The notes: generated by a model from the letters alone, not told the origin. Positions 48,928 through 60,153 are shown, counted from the stretch's first letter. The stretch: DNA of 64,000 bases from Eucalyptus grandis (GCF_016545825.1 NC_052612.1:7626001-7690000); one strand, 5' to 3'. Numbers and translations are program-made.

Positions 48928-51771
48928 AGGTGCAGTATGGATTAAGGGAGTTGTGCATGACATGACTGTGGCATGTGATGTGATTGTTTTTAAGCACGCA
49001 CAAGCTCCATTGGTCCCTCGGCCATGGTTAATCTCATATCTCCTTTGGGGAGGCTCTGAAAGGAGGTTCGGTAGATCCTGCAGACTGGGAGGTTCTAAGA
49101 TGCATAGGTGTTTCCTTATCTTTTGCTTATAGATCCAGTAGTTGATGGAAATGTTATTCTGGGATTGCATGTTGTGATATCCCGATACATCTTTTCCTGG
49201 TATTTTTTTTCATGCTGTAAAATGTCAAGCAGGTATTTGCTTTATCTCAGAAGTACAATCTTTTTCTGGATTTTAGCAGTTTTTACAACGCTTGCCTGGT
49301 TTTGATGATTGTTTCAGTTTCAGGTGATATCGTTGACATTGTGTTTGCTGGTGCAGCATATTTGCTGTTAGTTCTACTTAATGACATATGCTAGATGACT
49401 TCCGTTTATACCATTAGATCATCTTCTATATAGTGTCATGAACTTTTCTAGATTACTTGATCAGCAGGAGTTTGTCTGATTGATTGTGCAATCTTTCCGT
49501 TGACACCAGTCAGTTTCTTCTTCAACCATCCTTTTTGGATCGTCTTATCAAACATTTAGTCCCCTGCTATCTTCTCTCCTCATTGTGTTGACTTCTCTTG
49601 AATTGCTTCATTGGATTCCCATGAAGTTCCCGAGTGTGTTTGGACATGTCTGAATACAGAGCATTGATCTTTGAGCATGTGATGATAAAAGTATCGTTTC
49701 AGTAGTTTATCAGAAGCAAAAGCATACTACTAGACAGAGGATGAAGTTCCTGAGTGTGTTTGGACATGTATGAATACAGAGCATTGATCTTTGAGCATGT
49801 GATGATAAAAGTATCGTTTCAGTAGTTTATCAGAAGCAAAAGCTTACTGCTAGACAGAGGATGGTATATATATGTACTGTGACCATGATATTTTTCAACT
49901 TCTGATGTGGTAATTTACCTTTATTGCTGGAACCATGAGAAAGTTCCAGGCATTGCTGTAATCCGCCGTTTAGTATTACTTTTCCTTTGATGAATAGTAG
50001 TCTTTTACTACTAGTCTATTGCCAAGGGATGATTGGTTTCACCCTGGAATGTAGAAGGGTCGGTTCTCAAATCGTGGAATCGGTCCCAGGACCCATCAGT
50101 CGGGTTTGGTTCCTGGGTGGGTTTAGGAATCGGCGGTGATATCTTTATTTTTTTTTCTTGTTAATCCTTGCAAGGTTGCAAGTGTTGTTGCATGGTGTGA
50201 ACACTATTTTTTAGCGTTTTGGATCTTTGATCAGTGAAATAACGATGGGAAGACATTAAAGGAGTGATAAAATATGATTAAGTATCATTAACTTGCTAAT
50301 AAAAAAAAATATCGGTGTGGTCCAGGTGGTTAGGTCCGCATTTGGAATTGGACGGATAATCATTGGTTTCAAATTTTAGGAAACGGCGATCGGGACAGTT
50401 CAAAAGCGATCGGGTTGGTCCAGTTTCAATGCTCGCTCCTACTATTGCCTGTTAAAATGGACTCATAATTTGCACAATAGACACAAAATCAGTGGCTGAT
50501 CAGAGTGTACCCAGACTCTCATTGAAATATAGTGGGTAAGTTTATAATTTTTGACGATACAAAAAAAGTTTGGGAAATTGTTGTTATAGTGGACATAAAT
50601 TTAATTTTTATTTTGTGGTATTTTACCTAGGATTTAATTTGATGCATATGTATTTGTGTCACGTTTAGTCACACCTAGAGAATGGCATTCATTTGTCATA
50701 CATATCAAGTGGCATATAGTGATCGTGACTTTTAAAAGAAACAAGCTAAACATAGGATATTCGTGATGATAGACATCCAAATGATTATTAATTTGAATGC
50801 AAGTATATAGCATGGAGCGGTGACAACACATAAAAAAAAACAAGTAAAAATGAATGGTTTAAAAACTAATTATTTTAAGATAGATATTTTATTAAAAATT
50901 ATTGATATATCAATGTTGAGGCCATATTACTCCTGATCTTTCCAATCTAATACATCAAGAAAGCCAACTTTAAGAAAAAGAAAAAAGAAATAGATGGTTG
51001 CATTCTTGGGGGGACAAACCTAGGGCCAATTCCCAAGACGCAACCTTTAAGGTTCTATCCTAGCAAATACAGTGAACTTGCCCGGATGTTCTGTTGTCAG
51101 TCCTTTTCACTGACAGAGATGACTCCCAAAAAGAACAGACCCCTAGTGGCTTACGTCCGCTTTCCTAGTACCCCTTTTTCATGCTCAAGTTGGAGCTTCC
51201 GCGATGTAATGATACAGCTAGGTTTTCGTTTTCTTTGCTGGTATACCTGTCTGCTGTACCTACATTTTCCAGGAGTTCTTCCTTGCTCTATGTAACATCA
51301 TTCCAATCTCCGACGAGCTATCAACAAGAATGTTTAGCTCAATGCGTTCAAAGAAGCCGCACTGTGCATGGATTTTTTATTTTTTTTTTTGGGGTGTTGG
51401 TGCCTTATCCTCGCCAGCCAGCTGTAAAGGGGTTCAAAAGTTCCAAAACAAGGTCAGGTTTCATCAGCAAAAGCAGAATTTTAAGTCCAAAATGGCTCCC
51501 AAATACGTATAGATCAGCCGCCTCTCTGAATCCCACGTTCACAATGGAACATTTATTCAGACTCTATTCCGATAGGAGCCTATTTTGTCTTCATTAACTT
51601 TTTTTTAAGCACGATATGTACCTAATCTTTTCTCTTCTCAAGAAGAGGTGTCGCCCCCCATATAAACATGAAGGGGGCGATGGCACGGCACATGCTGATG
51701 AGAATTAGGGTGTATGACTTGGCTGATCAGCTGAATATCACCGTAATTGTTTGGCTTTCGAATCGAATTCC
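48928..51771. other. Spacer with no supported gene
   Basis: Includes the zinc-knuckle 3' flank, the 120-bp duplication and, around 50040-50440, a stretch with 'ggttctcaaatcgtggaatcggtccca' on the left and partly inverted 'gatcgggttggtccagttt' on the right, which may be the ends of a small foldback element. From 51000 to 51770 the composition is closer to genic, possibly the old upstream region of the SLAH fragment. Confidence 0.4.
49621..49860. repeat. 120-bp tandem duplication, two copies
   Basis: Copies 49621-49740 and 49741-49860 have a period of exactly 120 bp and differ at four bases by eye. They are followed by three bases (atg) of a third start. No ORF and no transposon ends are seen. 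The low divergence implies a recent event. Confidence 0.97.
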
Positions 51772-52047
51772 ATGTCTGCAGTTGATGGATCCCACGTTAT
51801 CGAGCTCGTGCTCGAGGCGGCCGTCATCACAACTCAAATGTCGCCGCAACAGCATTGTTTGTTGCCTTTAAAAATAATCGAGCGCTCTCTAACGCCGTTC
51901 CTTTCGAAAATCCACGCGGGTTACTTCAGGATAAGCCTGTCGTTGTGTAGCCAGGCCTTGCTGTGGAGGACCCTGGGCGAGCCGACTGCCGATGCCCACA
52001 GTTTTATCCGCCGTGTCTTCCATGTAGTGCCCTCCACTTCGAGATGG
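51772..52047 (+). pseudogene. Truncated S-type anion channel (SLAH1-like) first exon
   Basis: The frame reads through FHAGYF-like HAGYFRISLSLCSQALLWRT, which is the first membrane helix of SLAH1/SLAH4-type plant anion channels, then a VFH-VVPST stretch, after which homology stops abruptly and a stop codon follows at 52048. The expected continuation (the rest of ten membrane helices) is absent nearby. The upstream codon at 51751 is TTG where the paralogues may have their start. About 92 codons are open with no frameshift, so the piece was cut out or copied recently, or decays slowly. Function as a channel is not possible. Confidence 0.75.
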
Positions 52048-52235
52048 TGAGTCCATTTTTGACTCTCATGGAAATATAGTTTTCACCATCAATATGTGAA
52101 ATTTGAATTTCACACCCTCATTGCAGTTTTACTTCGTGCAAACGCAGAAAATAAAAGAAAGATACTTATGCATTTGGGAAAATACATAAAATATTTTGAA
52201 GCCCGCTTTAAGAAATAAACTTAATTATGATAAGA

Positions 52236-52845
52236 AGTGGAGGATTTTCACAAAAAACATCCTATAGGAAAATTTTTTTCGAATTTTCTGGCGTTTGGTT
52301 TTATTGAAAAGAAACTAGTCAAGAAAATTATTTTCTATTAATGGAAAAAATATCTTCAAAAGTGGAGAGAATAATTTTCTCTCATCCTTTTTCACTGCAC
52401 GTTCTCTTCCATGCACTCATTTTTTATTTTTTATTTTTATTTTTCCTTTTTATTTCCTTTTTAAAGAAACTCAGAATTTTAATTATTTTCTTATTTTCTT
52501 TTCTTTCATTTTTATTTCTCCTTTCGTTGGTAGTTGGCCACGGCAACAATCGAGGGATGAGTTCGCGGGCCTTGGTGAGCTCAAGCCTCTTGGGCGAGCT
52601 CATCCCTGACTCGTGATTGGTTGTTGGCTATCATTATGGCTGACAACTATCCAAGGAAGAAGAAAAATGAAAAAAAATTCAAATATTTTTGTATTTTTTT
52701 ATAGAAAAATCAAATTAGATTTTCTATATCAAATGGGGAAAAATATTTTTTAGTTTCTTTTAGGTTTCAGCCAAATATCAAAAAAATATTATCAATTTCC
52801 TAGAAAAATGGCCTCTTGGCAAACATTTTCCTGAAACGTCATATC
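52236..52845. repeat. Foldback element with GC-rich centre
   Basis: The left arm (about 52260-52370; ggaaaattttt..ttggttttattgaaaagaaact) and right arm (about 52730-52845) are imperfect inverted repeats. The centre (52540-52640) is GC-rich ('ggccttggtgagctcaagcc', 'gggcgagctcatccc') between T-rich and A-rich runs. No coding capacity. Same general build as the elements at 55190-55930 and 56165-58945. Confidence 0.55.
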
Positions 52846-53994
52846 TTCTACGAAACAAATGGCAATTAAGATCTTCTTTTTCAAAAGATTTGGCTCTAAT
52901 TTGGGAGATGAATATAGATTTGTGTGGAATAAGAAAGTTTTAACTTACCATAGATAAGAAGGGTATAAATTTAAATTTTGGAAAGTGTTAGAGATCGAAG
53001 AAATCATGATTTAATGCGGTAGAGATCATTTTACTTTTGGATTACAATACGATTATAATTCACCATTTTCATGAACTTTATGATAAATGTGTTTATTAAG
53101 AAAAAAGTTTAATGAAAAGACAGTTTTGACATCGAACTATGAGTTTAAATTTCAATGAAAAATCTGGGATGAGATAATAATTTATAAATAAATCGAACAT
53201 CTAACACTTCACACCATGATCCCTTAAATCTCTGCCATTATTCAAACTTAAAAGGTTTTAATATTATTTCGTGAGTTGAATCTAGAAAGATTGAATTCAT
53301 CATCTCTCAAATTGGACCAATCTTTGATAAAATACTTTCCCAAATATTTAATTCATCAATGTTACCCAAGAAATGCATGTACTCTTTTGCTAATTATTAT
53401 TGGAGAAGGAAAACCGTGATTTATGTGTGATTTCAGGAAAGGAATATATATTGTTTCTAGGGTTAGCAATACCTATTTTTCGCATTTAGATTTTAGAATC
53501 CATGAGAGACAAATGGAAGTTATACATAATCCTTTTTTGAATTACTATTTTATCTTTTAATTAACAATGCAATTAAGATTTACTAGTTCTATCAACAGGC
53601 GTGATCTCTAATTTGAATTTCGGGTATAAATTTGAAGGCTGGTGAACATAAGTTGATTGCCCTCTCGTCCTCTTCTCAGAAGCTCCCCATCAGGATTGAA
53701 GGACAATCAGAATATTCAATGGAGGTACGTTTCATAAATACTTGAATTTTAGCGAAAAATTTATGTTTTTGTATCCAACCCAATCTTTGTTTACCGTCTG
53801 TTCATATGACTCCGTTCGTGTTGGTTGCGATCGTTCAAATTTCATGTTTGCATGTCTGAAATTTTTCGACATTGTCGCGTTGCGTCGCGCCTAGATCATC
53901 GATGACCCCACTGCTTAAAAACCTGGAATAGGATATCGAAACATGATATTGTTGTGAACTCGGCAATCCCGGTGTCGTCGACGGCGAGGAAGAG
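52846..53994. other. AT-rich spacer and possible leader of the Ser-rich ORF
   Basis: No gene. A donor-like GGAG|GTACG at 53726 follows a short GC-richer stretch (53640-53725) that could be a non-coding first exon of the next ORF; no convincing acceptor was chosen. Confidence 0.3.
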
Positions 53995-54594
53995 ATGGCC
54001 GAAGGGCGGGAAGATAAGACAGCCGGGTGCCGCAGGGGGAGCAAAAGGAAGCAGCAATCCGAATCCAGCACCGATTCTTACAGCACCGACGACTCGGGAT
54101 CGGGCGAACCGTCTTCCCCGAAGAGTAGCTCGAGCAAGAGGTGCAGGCGGGACCGCTCGTCCTGCGCACCGCCAGTTTCCGATTCAGCTTCGGAGGACAG
54201 TACCTCAACCGACGTCTCCTCGTCGGACTCGGGGGAAGAGACCTCGCGACAGATTCCTGTTCAGCACAGCTGGACGTGGTCGGAGTCGTCCGGTCCTCAT
54301 GCAGCCTCGGAACCATTTTCCACGGAGGACAGCTCGACCGACACATCCTCGTCTGATTCAGGGGAAGAGACAATGCAGCATAGATTCGTTCAGTACAAGT
54401 CACCGTCCTCCGTCTCAATGATCAGATCGGTTTTGGACACGAGTAGTTCGGGTTCGAGCTCAAGCGACAGTTCCTCGTCCGATCCAGCCGGAGGGATGCA
54501 GCGCCGGTGCAGGCCGTTGTATGTTTTCGATTCGGATTCCGATTCGGATTCGGATTCGATTCCGATTCTGATTCTGATTTCGAATAGCATTTGA
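53995..54594 (+). CDS. Hypothetical Ser/Asp-rich protein with internal repeat
   Basis: A 199-codon ORF starting ATGGCC. The product is dominated by Ser, Asp, Glu and Thr with short Arg/Lys patches (KRCRRDR) and ends in an (SD)n run, after which a hydrophobic IPILILIS tail comes from the same DNA repeat shifted in phase. A ~40-residue segment is repeated: DSTSTDVSSSDSGEET and DSSTDTSSSDSGEET, each followed by a Gln/His-rich stretch. The GC content is higher than in the flanks, which favours a gene. I do not recognise the family; its composition resembles nuclear disordered proteins such as the tail of the gene at 48154. It may be a fragment. Confidence 0.5.
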   Translation: MAEGREDKTAGCRRGSKRKQQSESSTDSYSTDDSGSGEPSSPKSSSSKRCRRDRSSCAPPVSDSASEDSTSTDVSSSDSGEETSRQIPVQHSWTWSESSGPHAASEPFSTEDSSTDTSSSDSGEETMQHRFVQYKSPSSVSMIRSVLDTSSSGSSSSDSSSSDPAGGMQRRCRPLYVFDSDSDSDSDSIPILILISNSI

Positions 54595-55189
54595 AGGAAG
54601 AGGAAGAAGCAGCAGCAGTTAGGGAGTTACAGATTCATGCTATGTGATGGTGGTGTTTTTTCGACATCTTTTTTTTATCTAATAATCACGATAGGACATA
54701 GAGAATCGGTTTCATTTACTTAAAATGATTGGTTGATGAGATTTTCTTTTTGTCAGCTCGAGATAATAGTTCATGTCATGAAATTTGCTTTCTTCTGTCC
54801 ACTTTTATAATCGATAAAAGAAAAATATCCTTTTAATTATTCATGAACGGTGCCTTAATTACGAAGCAGTCCATGTGGAACCGAATACGGTAAGTGATTT
54901 TAGCATATATGGAGAATCTCTCCATTAGCATTAGCCTCTCTTATTTTCTTTCGAAGCCAGCGCATCAACTAATCTTTCATTTTGGAGAAATGATATGTCA
55001 TAATCTTAAACTAATAATAGTCTATTCTCGATTAAAAAAACAAAATAATAAATAATTATAATTATGGATCAATTTCTTCAAAAATTTATAGTTTCCAACA
55101 AACTGTTAGTTTTATAATAATCCAAAGATGGTTATGCTAGCAAGGCCCATCCAATATTGATTGTGTTTGAGAACCACTTTTTGTCAGTG
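54595..55189. other. AT-rich spacer
   Basis: Follows the Ser-rich ORF. Nothing recognisable. Confidence 0.5.
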
Positions 55190-55930
55190 ATCTTTAGGGG
55201 GCTAAAGGCCTTTGGGCCAAATATTGGGGTGTTTGGCAAATTTTTTTCAAATCCCTTTACAAAATGTCAGCCTTCACAAGGTTGAAAGCCAAGGCAGGTT
55301 CTTGCCTTGGGCTTTCAAGCATGTCGAGAATGCTGAGGGGCTAAAAAAAAAAAAAATTTCTCTCAAATTATGGCGAATGTCACCCCAGACGACTATCGTC
55401 GAATCGAGGTTGCCGGAGGTTGTACGACGCATCCTCGTTGGTTTTTCATTTTTCCGATTTTACCCTCACTATTCATCGTCTTCTTCTTCTTCTTTGCGAG
55501 CGGTCGTCTGGGCAACGTTCGCCGACGACCGTACCATCGGGGTTGCCGGAGGTCGTAGCGACCGTTGCCCGGATGACCGTACCATTGGGGTTGCCGGAGG
55601 TCGTGGCGGCAGCCCTCCCCACTCGTCTCTAGGGGCTGCCTGAGTTAGATGTCGGCCATCGGTGATCAGCCCGGCAACAAATTCCGATTGCTGGTGGCCG
55701 TTGCCCTTGCCAGCCAATTTTCTTTAATTTTCTTTTGATAATTTTTTTTATCATAAAATTCATTTGTAAATATACTATTTCCAAACATTATTTTGCTCAA
55801 AAGTACTTCACAATGGACTTTCAAATTACAATTTACCAAACACAATTTATATTCTGAAAAACATCTTCAACCTAAAGTCTTTGCATTTTTCCAATGGCTT
55901 TCCCCAAAGTCTAACCAAATGCACCCACCA
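55190..55930. repeat. Transposon-like element with 48-bp internal repeats
   Basis: The ends read 'ggtgtttggcaaa' (55228) and, inverted, 'ggtgcatttggtta' (55910-55927), with T-rich arms around a GC-rich centre. In the centre a unit starting 'gaccgtaccat' and running through 'ggggttgccggaggtcgt' recurs at 55527 and 55575 (period 48 bp), with a weaker copy near 55405. ORFs of up to 143 codons here reflect the repeat composition. A non-autonomous hAT-like element is possible from the end motif. Confidence 0.5.
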
Positions 55931-57030
55931 TGGAATAACATGTAGCCAAGCAACTTGAAAGATTGGCACTAGGGATTTTAGTGGATTTTCAAAAGGCAAG
56001 ATTCATAGATTTCACCGTTTTCTCAAATTTGGTTTTCCAACTTCCTTTAAAAGAAAATTCCCATGTTATATCCATGTTAGATTTATTTATATTAAATTTT
56101 CATGTTAGATTCATGTTATAAGCCGATCATCCAAATTGCTTAACACGTTTAGCAATTTATTTGGGAAAATCGTCAAATAAATCTTAAATATATTATATTT
56201 TGGCCAATTTAGTTTTAAACCTTTTAATTATACTATTTTCATCCAATTGTAGCCGGAAATCGCTAACATGAATACTAGCCTTCATACGTGGCACGTTGGC
56301 ACTAACATGTACAATTTTATAATTTTTTGGATTTGAATTTTTTTATTACTCTTTATTTTTTCTTTTCTTTTTTACTTTTTCTCTTCGAAGCCTAGCATGG
56401 GCTGGCCAACCTTTGACAATCACAAGCAAGGGCTCGTCGACCTTGTGGGCCATTGGGCGAGGGCCATGGCTGTGACTTCACCCAATTGCTAATGAGGGTA
56501 ATGTTGGAGTTTCATGAATCGTGTATAGGTAAAATAAACAAAAAGAACACATCGGAAACAAAAATATATTTTATGCATGATTCTCCGAAGGCGTTGTTCG
56601 TGTGTTTTAATAAAAAATATGAATATAAAAGGGAGTTAAACGAATTACCTCTTAAAGCGTGCTTTAAAATGAATCAATTAAGATGTTATTTAGTTCGAGT
56701 CCCACAAACGTCGGATTCAGACACACCAACAATGAACGCCGAATGGAAGAGAGAACTTTCGGATAATCACCACTTTGATTATGCTAGCAATCTCGTGAAG
56801 CAATTCTTTGTATCCTTTATGTATATTAGTCACGGCCCGGATGAGAGAAAAATCCTTTTCTTTTTACGTCTCAAAGACAACAAAAACTCTCAAAAACCAC
56901 ATGAACACACACGGTTTTTCTCTCTATCTTCATCAACCCGCTCTTGTCTCTAAAATACAAAACACACGCCCACCATAACCCTCTCTACGTTGCAACCTTT
57001 TGCAGCCTTTCTTTTAAAATTTATACACAA

Positions 57031-57227
57031 ATCAGCAATGGTTGCCAATCGTGGGATCAGCAACCATTGCTGATCCTCATTTTTCATGCACGATCGAGCA
57101 CGATCGTGCATGAACGGAACGGTCAGTAACCGTTGACCGTTCATGCACAATTTCATGCGTGATGGTTAGCAATTCGTGCATGTGCACGATTTGTGTGAAA
57201 TGGTTAGCAAGAATTGCTAACCATTTC
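57031..57227. repeat. Cluster of perfect hairpins inside the LTR
   Basis: Perfect inverted arms: 57031-57045 with 57060-57074 (15 bp, 14-nt loop); 57084-57096 with 57101-57113 (13 bp, 4-nt loop); 57106-57117 with 57137-57148 (12 bp, overlapping the previous one); 57197-57210 with 57214-57227 (14 bp, 3-nt loop). Confidence 0.9.
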
Positions 57228-57490
57228 CACTTTAAATAAATAAATAAATACATAATTAATTAATTAAACCCCTTAAAAATAAAAAGAACATAATTTTCAT
57301 ATGTACATTTGGAATACGTTAACATGTATCCACTTTGGGCATGCGTATGCATCATATACAAATAGGCTCGTGATTTTAATACAAATTAAATTAAATCTCA
57401 TTTAATTTAATTTCAAATCGACATAATTCGATTGCAATAATTGCAAACATATTTACAACGATATTTCTCTCTTCTTCCACGTTATCCTAA

Positions 57491-57570
57491 TTGTTTATGG
57501 TGTGTGACATCCCTAGGTTCAACACTAAACTGTTTATGGTGTGTGACATCCCTAGGTTTATCATTAAGCT
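57491..57570. repeat. 38-bp tandem repeat in the LTR
   Basis: The phrase 'tgtttatggtgtgtgacatc' plus 'cctaggtt' occurs at about 57491 and again 38 bp later, separated by 'caacactaaac'. Confidence 0.85.
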
Positions 57571-57949
57571 GGTAGTAAGACTTGTACTAACACATTAGTA
57601 CTCCCAAAAGAATTAATTATCCCGATTAATATTTTAGGTCTTACAAGCCATGATTGACATCTAGTAATATGTCATGGCTACCCAAATAGTGTGAATATTT
57701 TAAGAACATAATGAACCTGTTAGCTTCGATTACAGTGTAATTCAATCCCTTTGTCTTACTATGTCCCGATCAAATAAAGACCATGGAATATTTGTCAAGT
57801 CACTAATTCGATCATATGTACAAATCTAATTGACATGCATTTTATTTGAGACATAAACAATTTATTCTCAGTTACAATCCCAGTCGAGGATTTCAATGTA
57901 GTGTCATAATTAGATCGCATAGGACATCATTATTATACCTTGCATGTAA

Positions 57950-58017
57950 CAAGGAGACAGATTCCATATTGCGCACAAAAAAAAAAAAAAAAGGAGACAG
58001 ATTCCATATTGCGCACA
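57950..58017. repeat. Duplicated 27-mer separated by poly-A
   Basis: The segment starting 'aaggagacagattccatatt' and ending 'gcgcaca' is present twice, separated by about 15 A residues, inside the solo LTR. Replication slippage or assembly error could both produce it. Confidence 0.85.
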
Positions 58018-58945
58018 CGTGCAACTTCGTATATGAACGAACTATGACCATCAGGTATAAAGACGGATCTATGACCTGGCATTATGTGCACTCGTGAACC
58101 ATAGTTTTTCAATACACAAGTTAACACTATGCCTTAGGTCTAAGGATTATTTACATAAGACCAAAGCATGAACAATTAGACGTTGACCACGCTAAAAGCT
58201 TCTATGTCGCTAATCGTTCCATATGTGTCATGTTTGGTGAACTTGTCTAATACAAACAACTGTTCTAGCTCAAGCATCATAATACGCAATGACATGTGAC
58301 TCATCATTCCCTTAAGTATCAAATACTTAATGGTGAAGTTAAGAACACACCGGTTTCAACAGGATTATTAATATCCACTCAATAATCCATCGATCGGGAA
58401 CAATTTAAAGATTTAGTCTAACTATGAACCCGTCACATATATTCTTGACGTCTCAAGAATAGGTCTAGTTGCAACTGATCTTATGGAATCATTCATAAAT
58501 ATAAAATAATTGGACAAATGAATGAATACGTCATTGCCATTAATTAAATAATAATAATGAAAGTACAACTGAAATCCATAATATATAACCATTACATAAT
58601 AGCTTTAGGGCATACATCCAACAGGTAACTAGCCCTTGTCTGTGGTCAGTGAGGGTTGTTGACTGACGTTGCTAGCCAATCTTTGTCGGTCACAGGTAAG
58701 GGCTAGAGACTTAATAGAAAAAAGAGAGGAAAATATAGAAAGAAAAAGGAAAAGGAAAAAGTAAAAAGATTTTTAATTTAAATTTATAAAAATTTATCTA
58801 CGTCAATGCTAATCATTCTATACGGCACTCAATTGACAAAACATGAATATGCTTATGAAATTGGTATGATTGAAAGATTTAAGATTGAATTAATAAAAAA
58901 TACAATATATTTATAATTTTTGGATAATTTTCCTCAATTTATTTT

Positions 58946-60065
58946 ATGGGATATTAGACATGTGAGCTATTTATTTTATGGGATATTGGACGGAAGCTGA
59001 GCATTCTCACTTGTGTAAGTTCTAGATTTTTTGTTATTTTTGGTATCACACCAATTTAAATTTACTTTCTCGACTTCTAAGCTCATCTTTTTTTTTTATT
59101 TTTTATTTTAATTATATAGGGGGAGATTCGATTATCCCGTTTGAGATGCCCTTTTCAATCTTCGACTTGTCTAAACGTCAACATCCAATGCTGTCGTGTC
59201 GCCACCGTTCCATCCGCCACCCCGGATCGCAGTAATGAATATGGAGCCAAGCGAATTCATACACAAACACCACCACGTGTTTTGACTCTTCTTCAAAGCG
59301 ATCCGCAGCCCCACTTTCCTCCCACTTTCCATTGCAGAGACTTCGTATCATCACCCAACATGCGGAAAAAAAAAGGTGTCGAGCCGTGCCATCGCCATCG
59401 CCGGGTTGGTCACGTCATTTTTCGAATTCGTCGGATCATCTTTTTTGTAAATATGACAACTCAATCCGATGAGGATCGGAGTGATCGCAGGAATCAGAAA
59501 GGGCTTAACTAAGATGTGGTTCCGACTTTAGGATGGCATGGGACAAGAATAAACCTAATCGCATATTACTTGGGTCTAGTGAGGTGAAGTGTTTACTTAT
59601 CTTGATTTGTAACGAACCATTTTCTAAATGAACCTCGGAAGAATAAAATCGTGGACAATATCGTCACAGTCGGGACCTAAATAGGTGAGATTGGGTCGAA
59701 AAAGGGGACGGTAGATGGAGGTGACAAGGTAGACCAGTGAATCCTAGAACGTAACGTGCATGAGGGAACCCTCCTAGGCGGCTCTAGGAGTTTGGCGTGT
59801 CTCCACCGTCCTGGAAAGAGGGCGATTGTTTAACGACGTCTACTCGCTCGCGATATCAGTTTCTGCATAATCAAATTCGATCCCACCAGTCCGCATCTAG
59901 ATAACTCGAGAGCGACGTGCGTGAATCAATTGGTTTGGAAAGTGTAAAAAAGATGGGGGGAAGAAGATAAGCATGGCTTGAACCAGTCAAAGCTGTGGAA
60001 TTTTTCGACTTCCTTGCTAAGAACAAACATCTCAGACGATTAGGCCACTACAGTCATTTGGCTCC
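58946..60065. other. Spacer upstream of the glucanase gene
   Basis: AT-rich to about 59120, then closer to 45% GC. A 123-codon ORF at 59141 has no recognisable features. A short inverted repeat 'cctcctaggcggctctaggag' lies near 59768. No gene is supported. Confidence 0.4.
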
Positions 60066-60075
60066 TTTATAAATA
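60066..60075 (+). promoter_or_regulatory. TATA box of the glucanase gene
   Basis: TTTATAAATA lies 79 bp before the ATG, leaving a leader of roughly 50 bp if transcription starts about 30 bp downstream. 'AGTCAAAG', the complement of a W-box core (TTGAC), lies upstream near 59986, consistent with the WRKY control common in defence glucanases. Confidence 0.65.
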
Positions 60076-60153
60076 AAGAGTTTCAGGAGTTCTAGTTCAG
60101 ACCATAATCCATCATCCTCCGTTTCTTCTTTGCCTTTCTTCCTATCTCTTCAC

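Larger units (their letters stand above)
56502..58623. mobile_element. Solo LTR (2122 bp) with 5-bp target duplication
   Basis: Starts TGTTGGA and ends TCCAACA, a perfect 7-bp terminal inverted repeat with the TG...CA ends of LTRs. It is flanked by GGTAA on both sides (56497-56501 and 58624-58628). There is no second LTR, primer-binding site, gag or pol, so this is a single LTR left after recombination between the two LTRs of a complete element. It contains a 38-bp tandem repeat, a repeated 27-mer split by poly-A and a hairpin cluster. An ORF of 166 codons at 56453-56953 crosses the insertion border and is not a gene. The retroelement superfamily is not determined. Confidence 0.88.
56165..58945. 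mobile_element. Foldback element interrupted by a solo LTR
   Basis: The left arm (56165-56300: 'ggaaaatcgtcaaataaatc', 'tattttggccaatttagttt') and right arm (58800-58945) are imperfect inverted repeats. The two GC-richer centre halves (56390-56500 and 58629-58720) become continuous when the solo LTR at 56502-58623 is removed. The original element would be about 650 bp. The arm sequence recalls abundant Mutator-type MITEs of dicots, but this is recollection. Confidence 0.6.

Noticed and set aside
48422..49132. 236-codon plus-strand ORF overlapping the zinc-knuckle gene
   Set aside because: It is an alternate-frame reading of the Ser/Arg-rich tail and 3' UTR, and lacks the zinc knuckle.
55212..55643. 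143-codon ORF with repeated RTIGVAGGR-like segments
   Set aside because: The repeats are the 48-bp DNA units of a non-coding foldback element read in one frame.
56453..56953. 166-codon ORF at the left end of the solo LTR
   Set aside because: It spans the insertion border of the LTR, has no domain and is explained by chance in the LTR sequence.
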